From Sodiomyces alkalinus F11 (Eukaryota; Ascomycota; Sordariomycetes; Glomerellales; Plectosphaerellaceae): 64,000 nucleotides of DNA. The translations under genes were made by a program, and so were the position numbers. Each line of letters opens with the position of its first letter. Position 1 is the stretch's first letter. The notes beneath the pieces were generated by a model. It did no database searches and had not been told where the DNA came from. It saw nothing but the letters and a program-made list of their open reading frames with translations. Where the stretch lies: the NCBI RefSeq assembly GCF_003711515.1, contig NW_021167088.1:12523-76522 (forward strand). The letters are read 5' to 3'. Shown piece after piece: positions 32,921 to 45,744 of this stretch.

Positions 32921-35900
32921 GTTGGAGAATGAGACGGTATATTCGGCTCGGGAAGAAGAAAGTTGGATAATGGTTGTGCCGGTGGTTCAAGCCTCTCGAA
33001 TGAGAAATCACTGGCCGGGGGTGTAGGAGTGGTGACAAGGCTGTATAACGATGGATGGATAGTTGGTGCAACCCGAACTTCTTATATAGTTTTCACTGCA
33101 ACGGGAGAAAGGAAAGCAATGGCTTGAGTTAACAGAGTAGGCCACGCCCGGGTTATGCTGTGCGATGCCGAAATGCTGGCTGAGGGCTGTGGATCATTAA
33201 CATGGGTCTTAAACCCCGGAGTTGACGGAGGGGTGCGGGAGGGTTGTGAATAATGACCCTAGGAGGGCTGAGGGCGAAGGGACGAAGTGAAGCTGTTGTC
33301 GGCCAAGGTAGGTCTGGCCTCGAGAAGGAACCAGGAACGCGCAGAGGGAGGACCCGCGCTAGGTTCAGGTTCGGTTCTGACTTGATATTCCGATACGTCG
33401 GATTCCATTCATGTTGAGAGTGCAGATTCCTTCGTCCATTGCGCTTTGTCACGCTCGTCACGCTGAGGCGGGCAAGAGGGGCAAAGTGGATTCTCCAACA
33501 CAACCAAAGATAGGGGCTTAGTGAAGATCCGAAGACCGTCTGGGTAACGGGAAGGGAAATAGGCCTGCTTCAATGACGTCTGAGGACTTCCTTCCCAGGT
33601 GCCTGGAAAAGACGGGGTGTGCGGGAAATACGCGAGTGCGTTGCACGGCCGACCTTGTGTGGAGGGGTGTGATTGTGTCCTGCGCTGCACCTTTCCGCTC
33701 TTTCTTTTAGTCCGTTGCGGACCAGGGCGGGAAATTTAATGGCTTTCTTGACAATATTGGTTTCCTGGCCTTCAAGCTCTTTGACACCAGTAGGAGGGCA
33801 AACGGAAAATGAAACTGCAGTCAGCATGCGGCTAAAGACAGAAGCTGCCTGGGTACCCAAGTCTGCCGAGGATGCCGGATTATTCAGCCAGACAGACGCC
33901 TTGCCTCGTCCAGTCGCATGGCCGATGATGCCTGGGGGATCTCCATGATGATTGGCGATGATTGGCATGTTAGTGGTCGATCTGCGCTGTAGGAAGGCGC
34001 AAGATTGAAACAGACCAACGAAGAAAAGCATTTGACAAGAGACGCAACAGACACCTTGGCTTGATTCCGGGAGAAGAATCAACAAGTCAAGACAGACCGT
34101 CGACTTGAAGAAGGCGACGAGGGAGGAAGAAGTGGGCATCACGCGCAGTCGCAGCGCACATGAACGTCAAACCACACACCCCCGCCAACCATCACGAGCA
34201 GGTAGAAGAAGCAAGCAGGGTGATTGTTGTACCAATAAGTTCGTCAACTGGAAACTAATTACCCGAACAGCGAGACCCCCCCAAATTCCTTTAGCACTCT
34301 GATTTGCTTAGGCCGGGCATCGCTCAGCAAATGTTGTCATAATTATAATCTGTCGGCCTTATCAGGAAAACGCCGATGATGAATAGAGTAGAGGTGGGTG
34401 AGCCTACCGAGCGGGTCATCATGAGCGTTTTCGCTTATGCTTGCTTTTCTTTTTATTTTCTTTTTCGGCCAGGCTCCCATCTTTCCTCCTGTCGAGGTGC
34501 AAAACGCCCAGTTCGTTCAACTGGGTATTATAGTCGACCAAAGCGGCTCTTCGGTGACCGGGGATGGAATAGAAGCGAAGAGGAGAGACGAGGTTTATGG
34601 ACGAACATAGAACTAGTTGGTCAGTGTGTAGTCCTTGATGACAACGAATGAGGCTACCTGCTCATTTAGCAGGGGTCCCGATGAAACCAGTTCTGTTATC
34701 ATAGGTAAGTAAGGTATCTTTTTTTCCGTCACTTCCACCGAAGTTCTTTTGATACTGCCGGTGCGGTGTGCTGATGCTAACCCCCCACTCTTAGGCGTAC
34801 AGAGGAGTCAATACCCGTCCAGTAACCTTGTCACTAGGCTAGCCAGAAGAGGTCGAGGCCTGCGAGGGGCACCTACAGAAGGATGGCAGTAATTCCATTT
34901 TACCCCGAATTGGAAGGCCGTTTTGTCCGTTTTGATGAGCCAGGTTCGTCTGATGCAGTCGACCTAACTTCATGCAGACTGGATGGAGTGCACTTTGGCT
35001 CTCGATCCAACGAGTGGGACGGGCGGGATGGCCCGGATGAAACCTGACGGCCATTTAGAGGTGTTCGGTTCCAATGAGAGCACAGCCGATTTGACGGAGT
35101 CATCCGGGGATTGCATCTACATGGCGTTGTGGCTTACGGTGGCACCGCATCGCCTTACGGATAATAAGGGTTCTGCTCTTCTGCTCTTCGTCAATTCACT
35201 TCGCCGTTCTGCCGGAAACGGCGCCTGATGCGCTGGCGGCTGACTGTGATGTGACAAATCACAGGACAAGAGCACCTAGCGAGATCACGGCAAAGCCACC
35301 CATCCTGCTACCTATGTGCCTGCATTTTCCCACCGAACTACACGTAGGTTCAGCGACCAGGCACAGGCAGGCAGTAGAACGTGGAGACGCCAAGCCAACG
35401 GGGCTTGTCTTACCGCAAGACGAAGGACCGGCACTCACATTTGCGCATGCTTGACCCCCTCTTGAAAAAGCTTGACCCTCCTTGGAAAAGCTTGAGAATG
35501 ATCCCCGCCCCTATGCTGACCGCATCTCGGCGTCAGGCTAGCAAAGACCTCGTCACCTACACCAAGCAAGCATTGCTCGGGTCCGGCCTCTTCAGGCTCA
35601 CATCCTTGCCACCCGCTTTCTCGGTTCAACTTTCTTCTCTGGGACTGGGCTCTAGTTGACGAAGTGATGGGATCCTGTCCAACGCTCCGCCCATAAAGCT
35701 CAGCGCACGTCTCCACCCAGTTCACCGTTCCAGGCCAGCTCGCTCGTCAGTCTTCACCTCCCCCCCCCCCCAGAAGCATACCTGTGGCCTCCTTCTCGAG
35801 AAAGTAGCGATCAGTGAAGCCATGTCTTAGCAGGACGCTTCAGCACAGACATGCTTAGGTCAGACTCCTCATCTTCGCCAACGATACTTGGCGAGGCCAG

Positions 35901-38184
35901 GAAAATGCATGTACGAAGTGCATCGGACTTTGGGGTCTCGCTTACGCGTGAAGACTCGTCCCTTCAAGCACGCTGATGCTTCACGCTAGGCCGGGAAGGT
36001 GGGGCAGTTGGTATTGGGATCTTCACCTGGAGATCCCGTGGTTAGGCGGGTCGGAGGACAAAGTTCTTGTGTCCTTCCCGGTTCTGCAGCTGATAGCCTC
36101 CCGGACTTTCGCAGTATGGTGCCTCCTTCGCCCCGACCCGTGGCTCCAAGGCCAACGAACCAATGCACTGGGTCTGGGTCCTATTTGAAGCTAACCATTC
36201 CTTTCTATCTATGATTGCAAGGAAAGACAGGCAACTGTCGACGGCGCGGGTCATTCAAGGTGTTTTCAGAAACCGTGGCCCTCCCTAATAAGTCATGGTC
36301 AGTCGCACCGGACACTCCTTTAGAAAGGTTGTTGCGGGGAAGGATTCGTACGGCTTGACTTGTTCACTCATCTGCAATGCCATATCTCAAACCAATATAG
36401 TCAGCCGGCGAGCGGTGGATGGTATTTCTCACTGCTTCTCCAGACAGCGTGGCGATGTGGCCCATGCCGCTTTTTGTGTGCCTGACTTTTTTTTCCCCGG
36501 AAGGGGACTGCTCTTTTGTAACAACGCGAGCCGGCCGCTCTTCTTCGACAATAGCAGGACTAGGCGGTTACTCATCTGCTAGAACAACGGAACGTAATTC
36601 AACTGCTGAAGCTGAATCCAGCCTCTCGATATTGATCGGCACTGTAAGGAACATGCCCCTCTCTGCCTGGTGGAAGAGAAGGGCAAAAATGAAGAACGCC
36701 AAACGCCTGAAGGCATTTGGAGGAGGCCACGGCAGGCCCAACTGCAAACGTATCGTATCGTATCGCTCGGGTACTGGTCGACCGCATTCCGTGACATAGA
36801 CTCGGCATTCCCCGTTGGGGTCCTCGCATATCCATTCCGGCCGCCGACGTACGTGACGGGCATCATCGGCGATCTCTGCGGCCGGTCGCCGACCACTTTT
36901 GAAATGGGAAGCCCCGGGGTTGTAGGCCTCGACTGGCTATCGGGGGTGCCGACGACGGGGCACAAGTCGGAAGCCGAAAGCTGCAGTGGAGCGCCGGGAA
37001 CCGGTGACCGGGCGAGGCAGCCAGCCTGTGAAGGCCCTGCCACAATGTAATCCTCCTCCGTGTGACATGCATGCGGGCAACCGTGACAGTGGTCCCACAG
37101 CATCGGCGCATGTGCGGCTGGTTAACCTGTAACAGCACACCGAAACTCTCGGCTCGGCTCTAGGAGGCTTTCGCCGACTGGTTGTTGTTTGACGGGGGTA
37201 CCGGCTTCAAGCGCACTCGCGAAGCTAGGAATGCACAAGGTTATTACCAAGCTTCCAACGCTGGTTGATGTCATCCGTACCACCTTCTTGTACATGCTTT
37301 CCGATAGATAGGTTGCTTGCGTCGGCATCGGGCCCCATCGGAAAATCTTAGTTAGGTCGTCCTTCGCAAGGCGTCGGCCTTATGTGGGGCCAAATATTCG
37401 GGAAAGATGTCCGTGATCGGGCCGGTCCGTGACCGGAAGACGCCATTTTCAGATTGCATGTGGTATATTCTTGCAGTAGGGACCGATACGCGCGGTGAGA
37501 CGGGAATGGGAGTCGGTCTTCGATCATCGAGTATATATCCGGCTGGGGGTAATTTAGCAACGAGTCACGCGATGGACTGACTCCCTTCGTCGTGCGGCTT
37601 TGAAATTGTTCGCCCTCGCTCGTACTTCGTGATTACTTCGTGCTTCGCAACTGAAACGCATACTAAATGTCAGGGATGTGTACTTTGTAATCTCATCGAA
37701 ACCGTCGGGGTATTGGACTAATTAATTCGGAACTTTCTCCATGCTCATCACACAGTCTGGAGAGAGGTCCCTTAATTAACTCCCCGCAGATCCATCCATG
37801 CAACGCATAAACTTGGCCAAATGAGATGTGCAGGCTTGATGTCTTATTCCGAACACTGTGTAATTAAGGTAGAAAGGGAGGAAATGGCTGGAAGGTGCGG
37901 AACCTCATTATTCCTTCGCACCGTCGTGAAAGTCGATGGGCCTTGTCACAACAAGCTTTCCGAGTACGGAGCACCCGCAAAGACGGTTCTGCTGACGGAA
38001 GTCTGCGGGCTGATACGTATGATGATTTTCGAACTCGACTAACTGGATGCAGTAACAGCTCCTGTCCTCGATTCCATGCTATTCTCCTCCCGGAGTATTC
38101 GTATATGTATGTCAAGGGACTTCGTAATTAAGTGCAGGGAGGGAGAGAAGCTGCCTATGGGGGTCAGTGTTGTTATTATTATCG

Positions 38185-38218
<34 letters not shown>

Positions 38219-41200
38219 GATAATTATTGCATTCGGCAACCCCAGGCCCTCCATCTCTTGTTCGTTTCTTAAAATGAATCGTCGGCATGACCGTTAGGTG
38301 TTAATAAGTACCTTACCTACCTTATTAATTACTTCGTACGGATACCTCCTAATTACATCGTTTTACCGATCGGTGACAGATGCTGCGCCACTACCTTAGG
38401 TATGCATGACTACCGATGGACGTTGTAGAGGAAACCCACAACGGGTGGGCCGCTAGAGGGGGAAATACGAGCTCTTGTTCCATCATGGCCCGGAGTTCCT
38501 ACAGATTTGGGATGCCTAACGCCGCCCATGCCTCCCGAGTACCGTTTGGCTTTTGGAGGGAAAAAGTACTCGATACGGAGTCAGTACATCGTGTGAGCTT
38601 AACGGTTGAAGAGGTACATAAGGTACAGACCAATAGGTAGGTACTACTGTGTGGGTACTTTGGATGATGTCAGCAGCCTGTTAACCATCTCTGAGTTTGT
38701 TCATTTGCCCGAGAAACAAGACAAGAGACAATTGATAATAATAACGATCAAGATGGATTCTTAACAAGGGTAATAATTCGTCCTAGAAGTGGTTAACTAG
38801 GTACCTCATAGTGGTCCAGTTTGTTGGAGCACTAAGGGTTATATTATCACGACAGGACTAGCGGATTAGGATACATCTGATAGTACCGTAAGTATCAGCC
38901 GACATTCTTGCGATGCTTTCAAGTAACACTGCAAGGCCTTACCAGGCGAATGGAGGTATAATACCAGGGGAGGCAGTTAATCCGGAGAGGGACCTAGGAG
39001 AGAGAAAAGGGGGGCAAGGAAAGGCAAATAAATGTACGGCTACAAACAATAAAAGTTTGTGTTCCCTCCCCTGTCACATACGTACTCGGTACTTATTTCG
39101 TACCGCGACGTTTCGCATGAATGCAACTCGAGAGGGCGAAGGACCAATTAACGGGGTCACCGGCTGGGCCGCATGCGGCCTTAATGCGCCGCGAGATAGG
39201 AAGAGTACGAAGTAGAAGGGGGGGGGACTAAAAAGAGGACGCAACCTGCTTGTTCAGTCTGGTAATCATTCCGAATTGAAACGTGAGAGTAACACAAATT
39301 GAATTAGGTACTGCGCTGGCGCGTCGTTGTCAACGCATCTGTTGTATTACTGGATAAGGAACTTAAAAAAAAAGGAAGACAAAAAACCCCCCAGATGAAA
39401 GATGAATTGTCGGAGATATTAGACTTATTATGCGTGCCAGTGTGAGGCTATCCGAGGCAGAGAGAGCAGAGAGAGGAAAGACGGAGAGTTGGAGGAATAG
39501 GTACGTCGTAAGAGAGAACATGCCATGTTCCTGCAGCCGGTGTTTCCCCCCCTTTTCTTCTCCGCCGTCGTTGTAGTATTGGTCAGGACGGATCAACGGG
39601 CGTATTTACCTTTTTCAGGACAGGGGCTTGTCTCCGAGAAACCCGTATAGAGTACGTGAATTTGCTATTCGCACAGTCTGTTCGGGGAAGACCTGTTTCT
39701 TATGATTTTGGTTGCCAAGAGGACGGACATTTGTGAGTCGATAAATTTCGCATCTCCGTATGCTACCTTATACATCGGCGTGGACTACTGGTAGGCATAG
39801 AGTAGACAGATAGGTAATTACGATGTCAATATGGGGTTGATGCAGCTCTGTGTGCATATTGCCGATTCTCAACTGGGAGAATTAAGATCAGAATATAAGT
39901 CCCTGTGTTAATCGCGTTCCTGCCATCAGATGGAACCATGGTTGTTAGCAAGATACGGAGTAATACCTGGTAGTATTCGTCCCTAGACAGGCCAGCGAGG
40001 CATGTAAGTACCTTAATTACTAGGTATCTGACGGAGATGGAGTAGTTCCTCCAGTGCATCGAATTGTAGCATAGGTACCCACCTAAGGTACGTGTACATA
40101 CAGGCAGATCGAAGAGACCGTCCGAACAGGGACTTTTCCCAGGTCTCACACATGGGACTAAGGCTAGTAAAGGGGTGCGATGCACAGTGCGTACATAAGT
40201 GGACACCACCACACTGTAGAAGGGACCCTGTCGATATGCCGCGAGAACAATCTGGAATACGATGCGTAAACCTTCACCATCTTGCAATCTCGTCCATTCT
40301 GGCTTCTCCCTCCTTTTTTTTTTTTTTTGTTTTCCTCCCTTCCTTCTTTCCTTCCCTTCGGCCCCTTCTATCCTATTCTCGATTTGACTTCCACGAGGGC
40401 ACAACAACCGGCTCAGTTCCCCGCCGTTGTTACTGCTCTTTCCATTAAACTTTTCGTTCGTTCAACACCCGTTTTCCCCTTTGATCGCTTCAGCCGTGGC
40501 TTTCCTAGCAGCCTCCATCAGTCCAGTCACGTTACGAAATTCCTTCAGCCACGTCTCCCTTGTTGCTTGAAGATTCATCGTCTTGTTTGCCAATAACGCC
40601 ATCTTTCCGAAACTTCAGCGTTTTCGTTGTCTTCATCGTGTCGTCCAGCGCCGGGGGGGGTTTTTTGTTTCGAAAGGGAAAAGAATAAGCAATCATCGCC
40701 AGCTCGTTCGCATCCTGGTTATCGCTCCCTGCATTTTTTTCCTCGCATTTTTTGGTCTTCTTCTCTTCCTTTTTTAGTTGCATCGTCCATCGACTTTCGG
40801 CTTCAGGTTTTCTCTTTTTTTCATTATCTACTTTGCCGTGAAGAACGACTTCCCTGCTTTCCGACTAGTGACGAACAGCAGATTGCTGGACTCGTCAGAC
40901 CCGACTACCACGGCACGCTGCCCCCTAGGGATCCTTTCGTGGACCACGTCTGTCTCTCCAGACTCTTCAAACTCTTCAAGTTTAGCGAGCAAGACGGGGT
41001 GCAAAAACGGTGCCCTACTTATGTTTGCACTCTGCCTCCCGGCCTCGATCTAAGCTGTCTGACACGGCATTGGATCTAATCCAACTTGCAGCAACTTCTT
41101 TTAGCCCGAGCGAGAAAAACTGGGCGACGGTGATAGTGGCCTGTTCTTCTTTTGGCGACTCGACGCCAACGCTCGTTTTTCCCTTCCCCCATACATACAA

Positions 41201-41335
41201 TCAGCTTCTCTCTGGCCGCAGGCGACCGTTCTTTCTGGAGACTAGGTATTCATCTTCGTCTGATGACACGATAATCGGTCATTGCTTGTCGGTCGACACG
41301 AAACCGCCTCCTCTCTTTATTTTTACAACCAATAG
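32921..41335. other. 8.4-kb gene-poor region
   Basis: No gene is supported. Many frames of 60-190 codons occur on both strands (for example 33570-34142 and 36579-37103, minus), but they overlap one another and show no domain. Palindromic AGGTACCT-type words occur near 38310, 38395 and 40073. From about 40270 to 41335 the plus strand is pyrimidine-rich with T runs, which fits a long promoter and 5' leader for the gene at 41648. Composition is not RIP-like. Confidence 0.5.
38183..38219. repeat. (GTT)n microsatellite
   Basis: About twelve GTT units in a row follow an ATT-rich stretch. It is a simple repeat in intergenic DNA. Confidence 0.9.
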
Positions 41336-41643
41336 GTAAGCAATTCGAGTATTCCACGCGTCACAGCAAGGCTCACTGCACGTGTGATGCCTTTTGTTAT
41401 GTTTAGGTTTTTACCTGGTGCATCTTCTACGTCAACATGGCTTTCATTACCTCCCTGTGTCTGTTGGCCGAATTATCTTGCTAACGAACAATTGCACTCC
41501 AGCTTGTTCCCCTCGCCCGAACGACTATAACACGCAACTCTATATCCTTCGACTGCTGCTACTCGGAAACGCCCTGTTAGAAATTTGCATGGCACGCCGC
41601 CCGAACGCGATTCGACTGTAATCACTTCCGCCTAATTCGACAG
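41336..41643 (+). other. Possible 5' UTR intron of the downstream gene
   Basis: A good donor (GTAAGC) at 41336 and an acceptor (TTCGACAG) ending at 41643 sit just before the start codon at 41648. The interval is 308 bp. This is a prediction from splice signals only. Confidence 0.4.
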
Positions 41644-41647
41644 GAAT

Positions 41648-44073
41648 ATGGCCGCGTTGGTTCGAACATATCCTCAACACACTAGCTCCGCAGCCGGTTT
41701 CCAGAATCGATCGACATCCGGGACCATGCTCCCCGTCCAGGCTCACCCGAACCAACCATACATGGCTGGCCAGCAGGGACAGCGTAGTTTCTCCGGAGGC
41801 ATGGCCGGACCAGCCATGTATCGTGGCAATGGTGCACCAATCCAGCAATATGCCTTCGCTAGCACACCTAACTTGCACACCAACGTACCGCTTCAACCGT
41901 ATGGGGGGTACCGCACGACTTCGTCCCCCGTCGTGCCCACAGCACAGCATATGATGCCTGTCTATGACCATAGAAGTAGGCATATGGGAGGTTCCATGTC
42001 CAGTGCATCGTACAGGGGCGCCATGGGTGTGGGAGCGACCGGCTCCCGGGATGATTTGTCCTTGCCACAGCCTCGCGCCATGCAGCCGGGACCGAGGCCT
42101 CAATCTGCCTATATGTCGGGCGCTCCCATGCAAATGACTTTCGCACAGGCTGCTGCCATGAGACCGGCGCCCGATAGGTATCGGCGGCCGGCTGGTCAAA
42201 CCCAGCAGCAACCTCGCTATCAAGTCAACAACTCAGGTTCTGGTACGGCCAAGGCTTATGACTCGCAGCATGCGGGCGAACCGCCCCGACAGGATCGTGC
42301 CCCAACCCCCAAGAACTCGGATGAGAAGGACCCGAAATCACTGCGCCTGGTCACTAGCGACAACAGCAGCCATGTTCGACAAGGCAGCTCGGAAAGCGTC
42401 TCTTCCAGCCGAAGCGGACACTCTCAACCATCTTCTGTGAGTGCATTCTGACCTCTCATGTTCTCTCTCGCCCTCGCTGTGATAATGAACCAACCACATT
42501 GCTTTACTCGGGCCCCATTTTATTTTCCCCTGCAAGGTTGGCGTAACTAACCAGGATGTTTGCCCCCTCTTAGTCTGCCAACCGCAATGTGTCTACCCCG
42601 ACGGGCCATTCATCCTCGACAACTGGACATTCCGATGCCGCAGCGTCCAAACAAGAATCCTCAAAATCCGTAACTATCCCCCCAAGAGCTTCATCGTCAG
42701 ATGCGGCCAAACGAACCGTCAGTCCATCGCCGTTATCGAAAGAAGCGACCATGGAGGGTAAATCAGCTATGGAAAAGCCACCTTCCTCTTCTGGCGACGC
42801 TCCGCAGCAATCGGTTAACCAATCGGCGACCGCATCAACCGACGGTACTCTGAATAGCCCTGCCGCGCAACAGCTGGCGGCCATTAACCAAAACGGCGGC
42901 AAATCGAAGAGCAAGACGTCGAGGTTGCGACGCGCTTTTTCCTTTGGCAGTGCCGCCGATTTCAAGAAGGCCGCCGACAGCACGACAGGGTCGGATTCCA
43001 TTGAGAGTAGCAAACATGAGCCTGCCCGCCTTCGAAAAGAGCCGACCGGAGATGAGCTCTTCGACGCTGAACAAGCGGCGATCGCGAAAAAGCAGGAGGA
43101 GAGCGGTTTGGGCAACAACATCTACGGAGGCCGGTTTTTCTCGGGCTCCACGGACAACCTATCCGTGTCGTCTACTGCGTCGTCGGCGTCCATCATGATC
43201 CGGAAGATGGGACGTGGAATGAAGAAGAGCAGTCGGTCCCTGGTTGGCTTATTTAGACCAAAGTCCTCTCTTGGCGTCTCGGTCACAAATGTGGCAGCGA
43301 CAGAGGCTAGTCAGGCCGAGGTTTCGATGATCACCGTTGAGGCGGAGAGGGTCAATGTGAACCCGAACCCGCGTACCCAGAACGGTGGCGGTACCGGGTT
43401 TCCCCACCTGGAGCGCAATTCGTTGGATATGTCTAATGCGCCCAGCATGGTGTCGGAGCGCGGCGGCAGTTCCGGGACGGAGAATTCTAGCGCGCGGAAG
43501 AGCATCGTTGGGGGCGACAGGGAGCGGCAAGAAGTGCTGGCTGCGGTGAGGAAGGGCATCCTGAAGCACCGGTCCGGATCGCCAAGTTCAGGCGTCGAGA
43601 AGGGATCCGGCCCCGAGCTTCCGGCGATACCTCGCGTGTCGGATTCGCCCAACTCCAGCGCCCCGAGCACGCCGAATGATGAGGCGCATGGGCACAAACG
43701 CACGGGGTCGGTGGCCCTTGGCGGGGAAGACTACTTTGTATCGGCAATGAAGCTCCGACAGGACACAAAGAGTGCACCGACGACGCCACAGGGCGGCAAA
43801 CGAAACGCGACTTTCTCCCCAAGGATTGTGTTCTACGATACGTGGCATAGCCAGGAGTACGACCGGCGTGGTGAGATTGCGACTTGCAACCGGCTCACGC
43901 CGATGCTGGCACAGCAGATCAAGGAGGAGCTGAACTCGTTCAAGATGGTGAGTTTCGATCAACGTTCTTCCATGTGTCTATCCCATGGTTTCAATGGATG
44001 GCAAGACTGACGACAATAATTATAGGAGATGGAGGTCCACGAGAATTCGAAGATCTACACACATTTCTTTTGA
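41648..44073 (+). CDS. Bni4/Afr1-type C-terminal-motif protein (cell-cortex/septin-linked)
   Basis: Exons are 41648-42436, 42574-43947 and 44026-44073. All introns are phase 0 (donors GTGAGT) and the product is 736 aa. The protein is mostly disordered: Gln/Met/Pro-rich first, then Ser/Thr-rich with a basic patch (KSKTSRLRRAFSFGSAADF; IRKMGRGMKKSSRSLVGLF). The C-terminus is strongly conserved in character: FSPRIVFYDTWHSQEYDRRG, then ATCNRLTPMLAQQIKEELNSFKM, and, completed by the last 15-codon exon, EMEVHENSKIYTHFF. I recall this C-terminal block from yeast Bni4 and Afr1, which bind protein phosphatase 1 and septins at the cortex. The name rests on memory of that motif, so the role is inferred. 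Confidence 0.68.
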
Positions 44074-45744
44074 TGGCCTGCGATGCCTCGAACGAGAGAA
44101 GATGCTGTCGACCCTTTTTTCCCTTCCCGATTAGGGCCACTCGACCCAAATCATGTGTATTCATCTTCCATTTTCCATTTTCCATTTCTCAAGGGCGTCT
44201 CTGGCGCAGCATAGTTTGGAGTCGGGGCGTTATTCTTTGCACATATTTCGCTTCTTCTCTTTTCTCTCTCTCTCCCCCCCCCCCTTCCCGCGCCTTTCTC
44301 GACTAGTACTTTCTGCTCCTAATTATCTTTTCTGAGATCCTGGGCACTCAGTCTGTTGCATCACTCCAGGCATACAATATATTGAGCTCAAGCGGGAAAT
44401 GTTGGAAATGTGCAGCGGAGACGAGAGAGAGCAGGAGATGCAAGCTAGGTGATGAGGCATAAAGTGAAAAGCGGGCGGGAGGAAAAAGTGACAGACGAGG
44501 CATTTGTACGGATACAGCCATCGGTCAGGTCAGGCCGGGGTTGGTCGAGGGGACGGAATCCCGGCACCAGCTGACCTTTTTTTCTCTCCTTTTTTCTTCT
44601 TCCGTTTCCTGCTGCCTCGGGATTCTGCGGGGCAGTGAGACGGTCATGGTCTGGTCCAGACTACTTGGACTACTGTGCTGGCACTGGGTTGGTCGATTTG
44701 CTGTGTGCATTTGTTGCTTTTGGTGAGTAGGTGTAGGTACACGAGTTGACAGCCATGTGAAAGCGGCAGAAGCGAGCGGACGGGCAATAGGTTCTCGATG
44801 TGTTTTCGTTCATTTTTCTTTTTCTTTTTTTGTTTCTGTTTTATTTTCTTTCCACTTGCCTTTTAATTCGGCTAGGTAGTACGAAGAAAGAGAATGTGGT
44901 TTCTCATCATTGGCAAAGCAAAGCAAACCTCAGCTTCGTTGGGGAGGCCGAAGAAGAACAGTGCGGAGTGGCCTCGTGGTTCTGCGCATTCCTGCTTTCG
45001 AGATTCGATCGATTATGCATCTCTGTCACGCTTGTGAAGGACGGCTTGCAGCTGACGAACTGTCGGCGTATTCTCGTGGGGGGGTGTATGCGCACTTCTG
45101 CAGCTGTGTTGGTTGTTCGTGATCCTTCTGAGGTTGGAAGAAGAGCGGGGGTGGAGTTCGAGCCAAGGTAATTGGTGTGCGGATTAGCAGGTATCAAGTT
45201 ACATTAAGGTATGTTCTTACCAGACGCTATCCCGAAATAGATGGGTAGGGGACCTTAGGCTAATACAAGTACCTGAAGAAATGCCCTCGGATCCTCAAGT
45301 ACCACAGGAGTAGAGGATACTTTGTGGTCGTTGCCTTGCTAAGTACGTGTAAGGTAGCTGCTGCCCCAGTGTCCAATCATATCCCGATGGTTGTTGTAAG
45401 CCCATACTCTCGTAGCGCACGCAGCCTTATGCCCCGCACGGAGCCTCGTATTTCTTTCTTTACTTTTTTTTCTTCTCGCCTTATCTTATCGACAACTTTG
45501 GACGAGACGCGAATAATTACCTGGAAAAATCACATGGAGGGGGGCGGCACAGATCTCGCATCTCTCGTCGTCACCACCAAAACACGGCCGTATAATTTAC
45601 AACAAAGCATATACTAGCCATAATATCGACAATTGCAATTTACACTCGACAAAATATAATCTGGAGGCGGTCCGAAGGCTGTCGAGCCCTTGGAAGCGCC
45701 CTAGCTCGCGGCTGCTTCGATCCTTTTACTCCGCGAGCTGTCTA
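44074..45744. other. 1.7-kb intergenic region
   Basis: It holds the 3' flank of the preceding gene and the promoter of DUS1. Frames here lack any motif. Pyrimidine tracts occur at about 44260 and 44575. Confidence 0.5.

Noticed and set aside
33570..34142. 190-codon minus-strand frame
   Set aside because: No recognisable motif, a competing frame on the other strand, and no splice-supported extension.
36579..37103. 174-codon minus-strand frame
   Set aside because: Low-information composition and several overlapping frames on both strands; looks like chance in GC-rich DNA.
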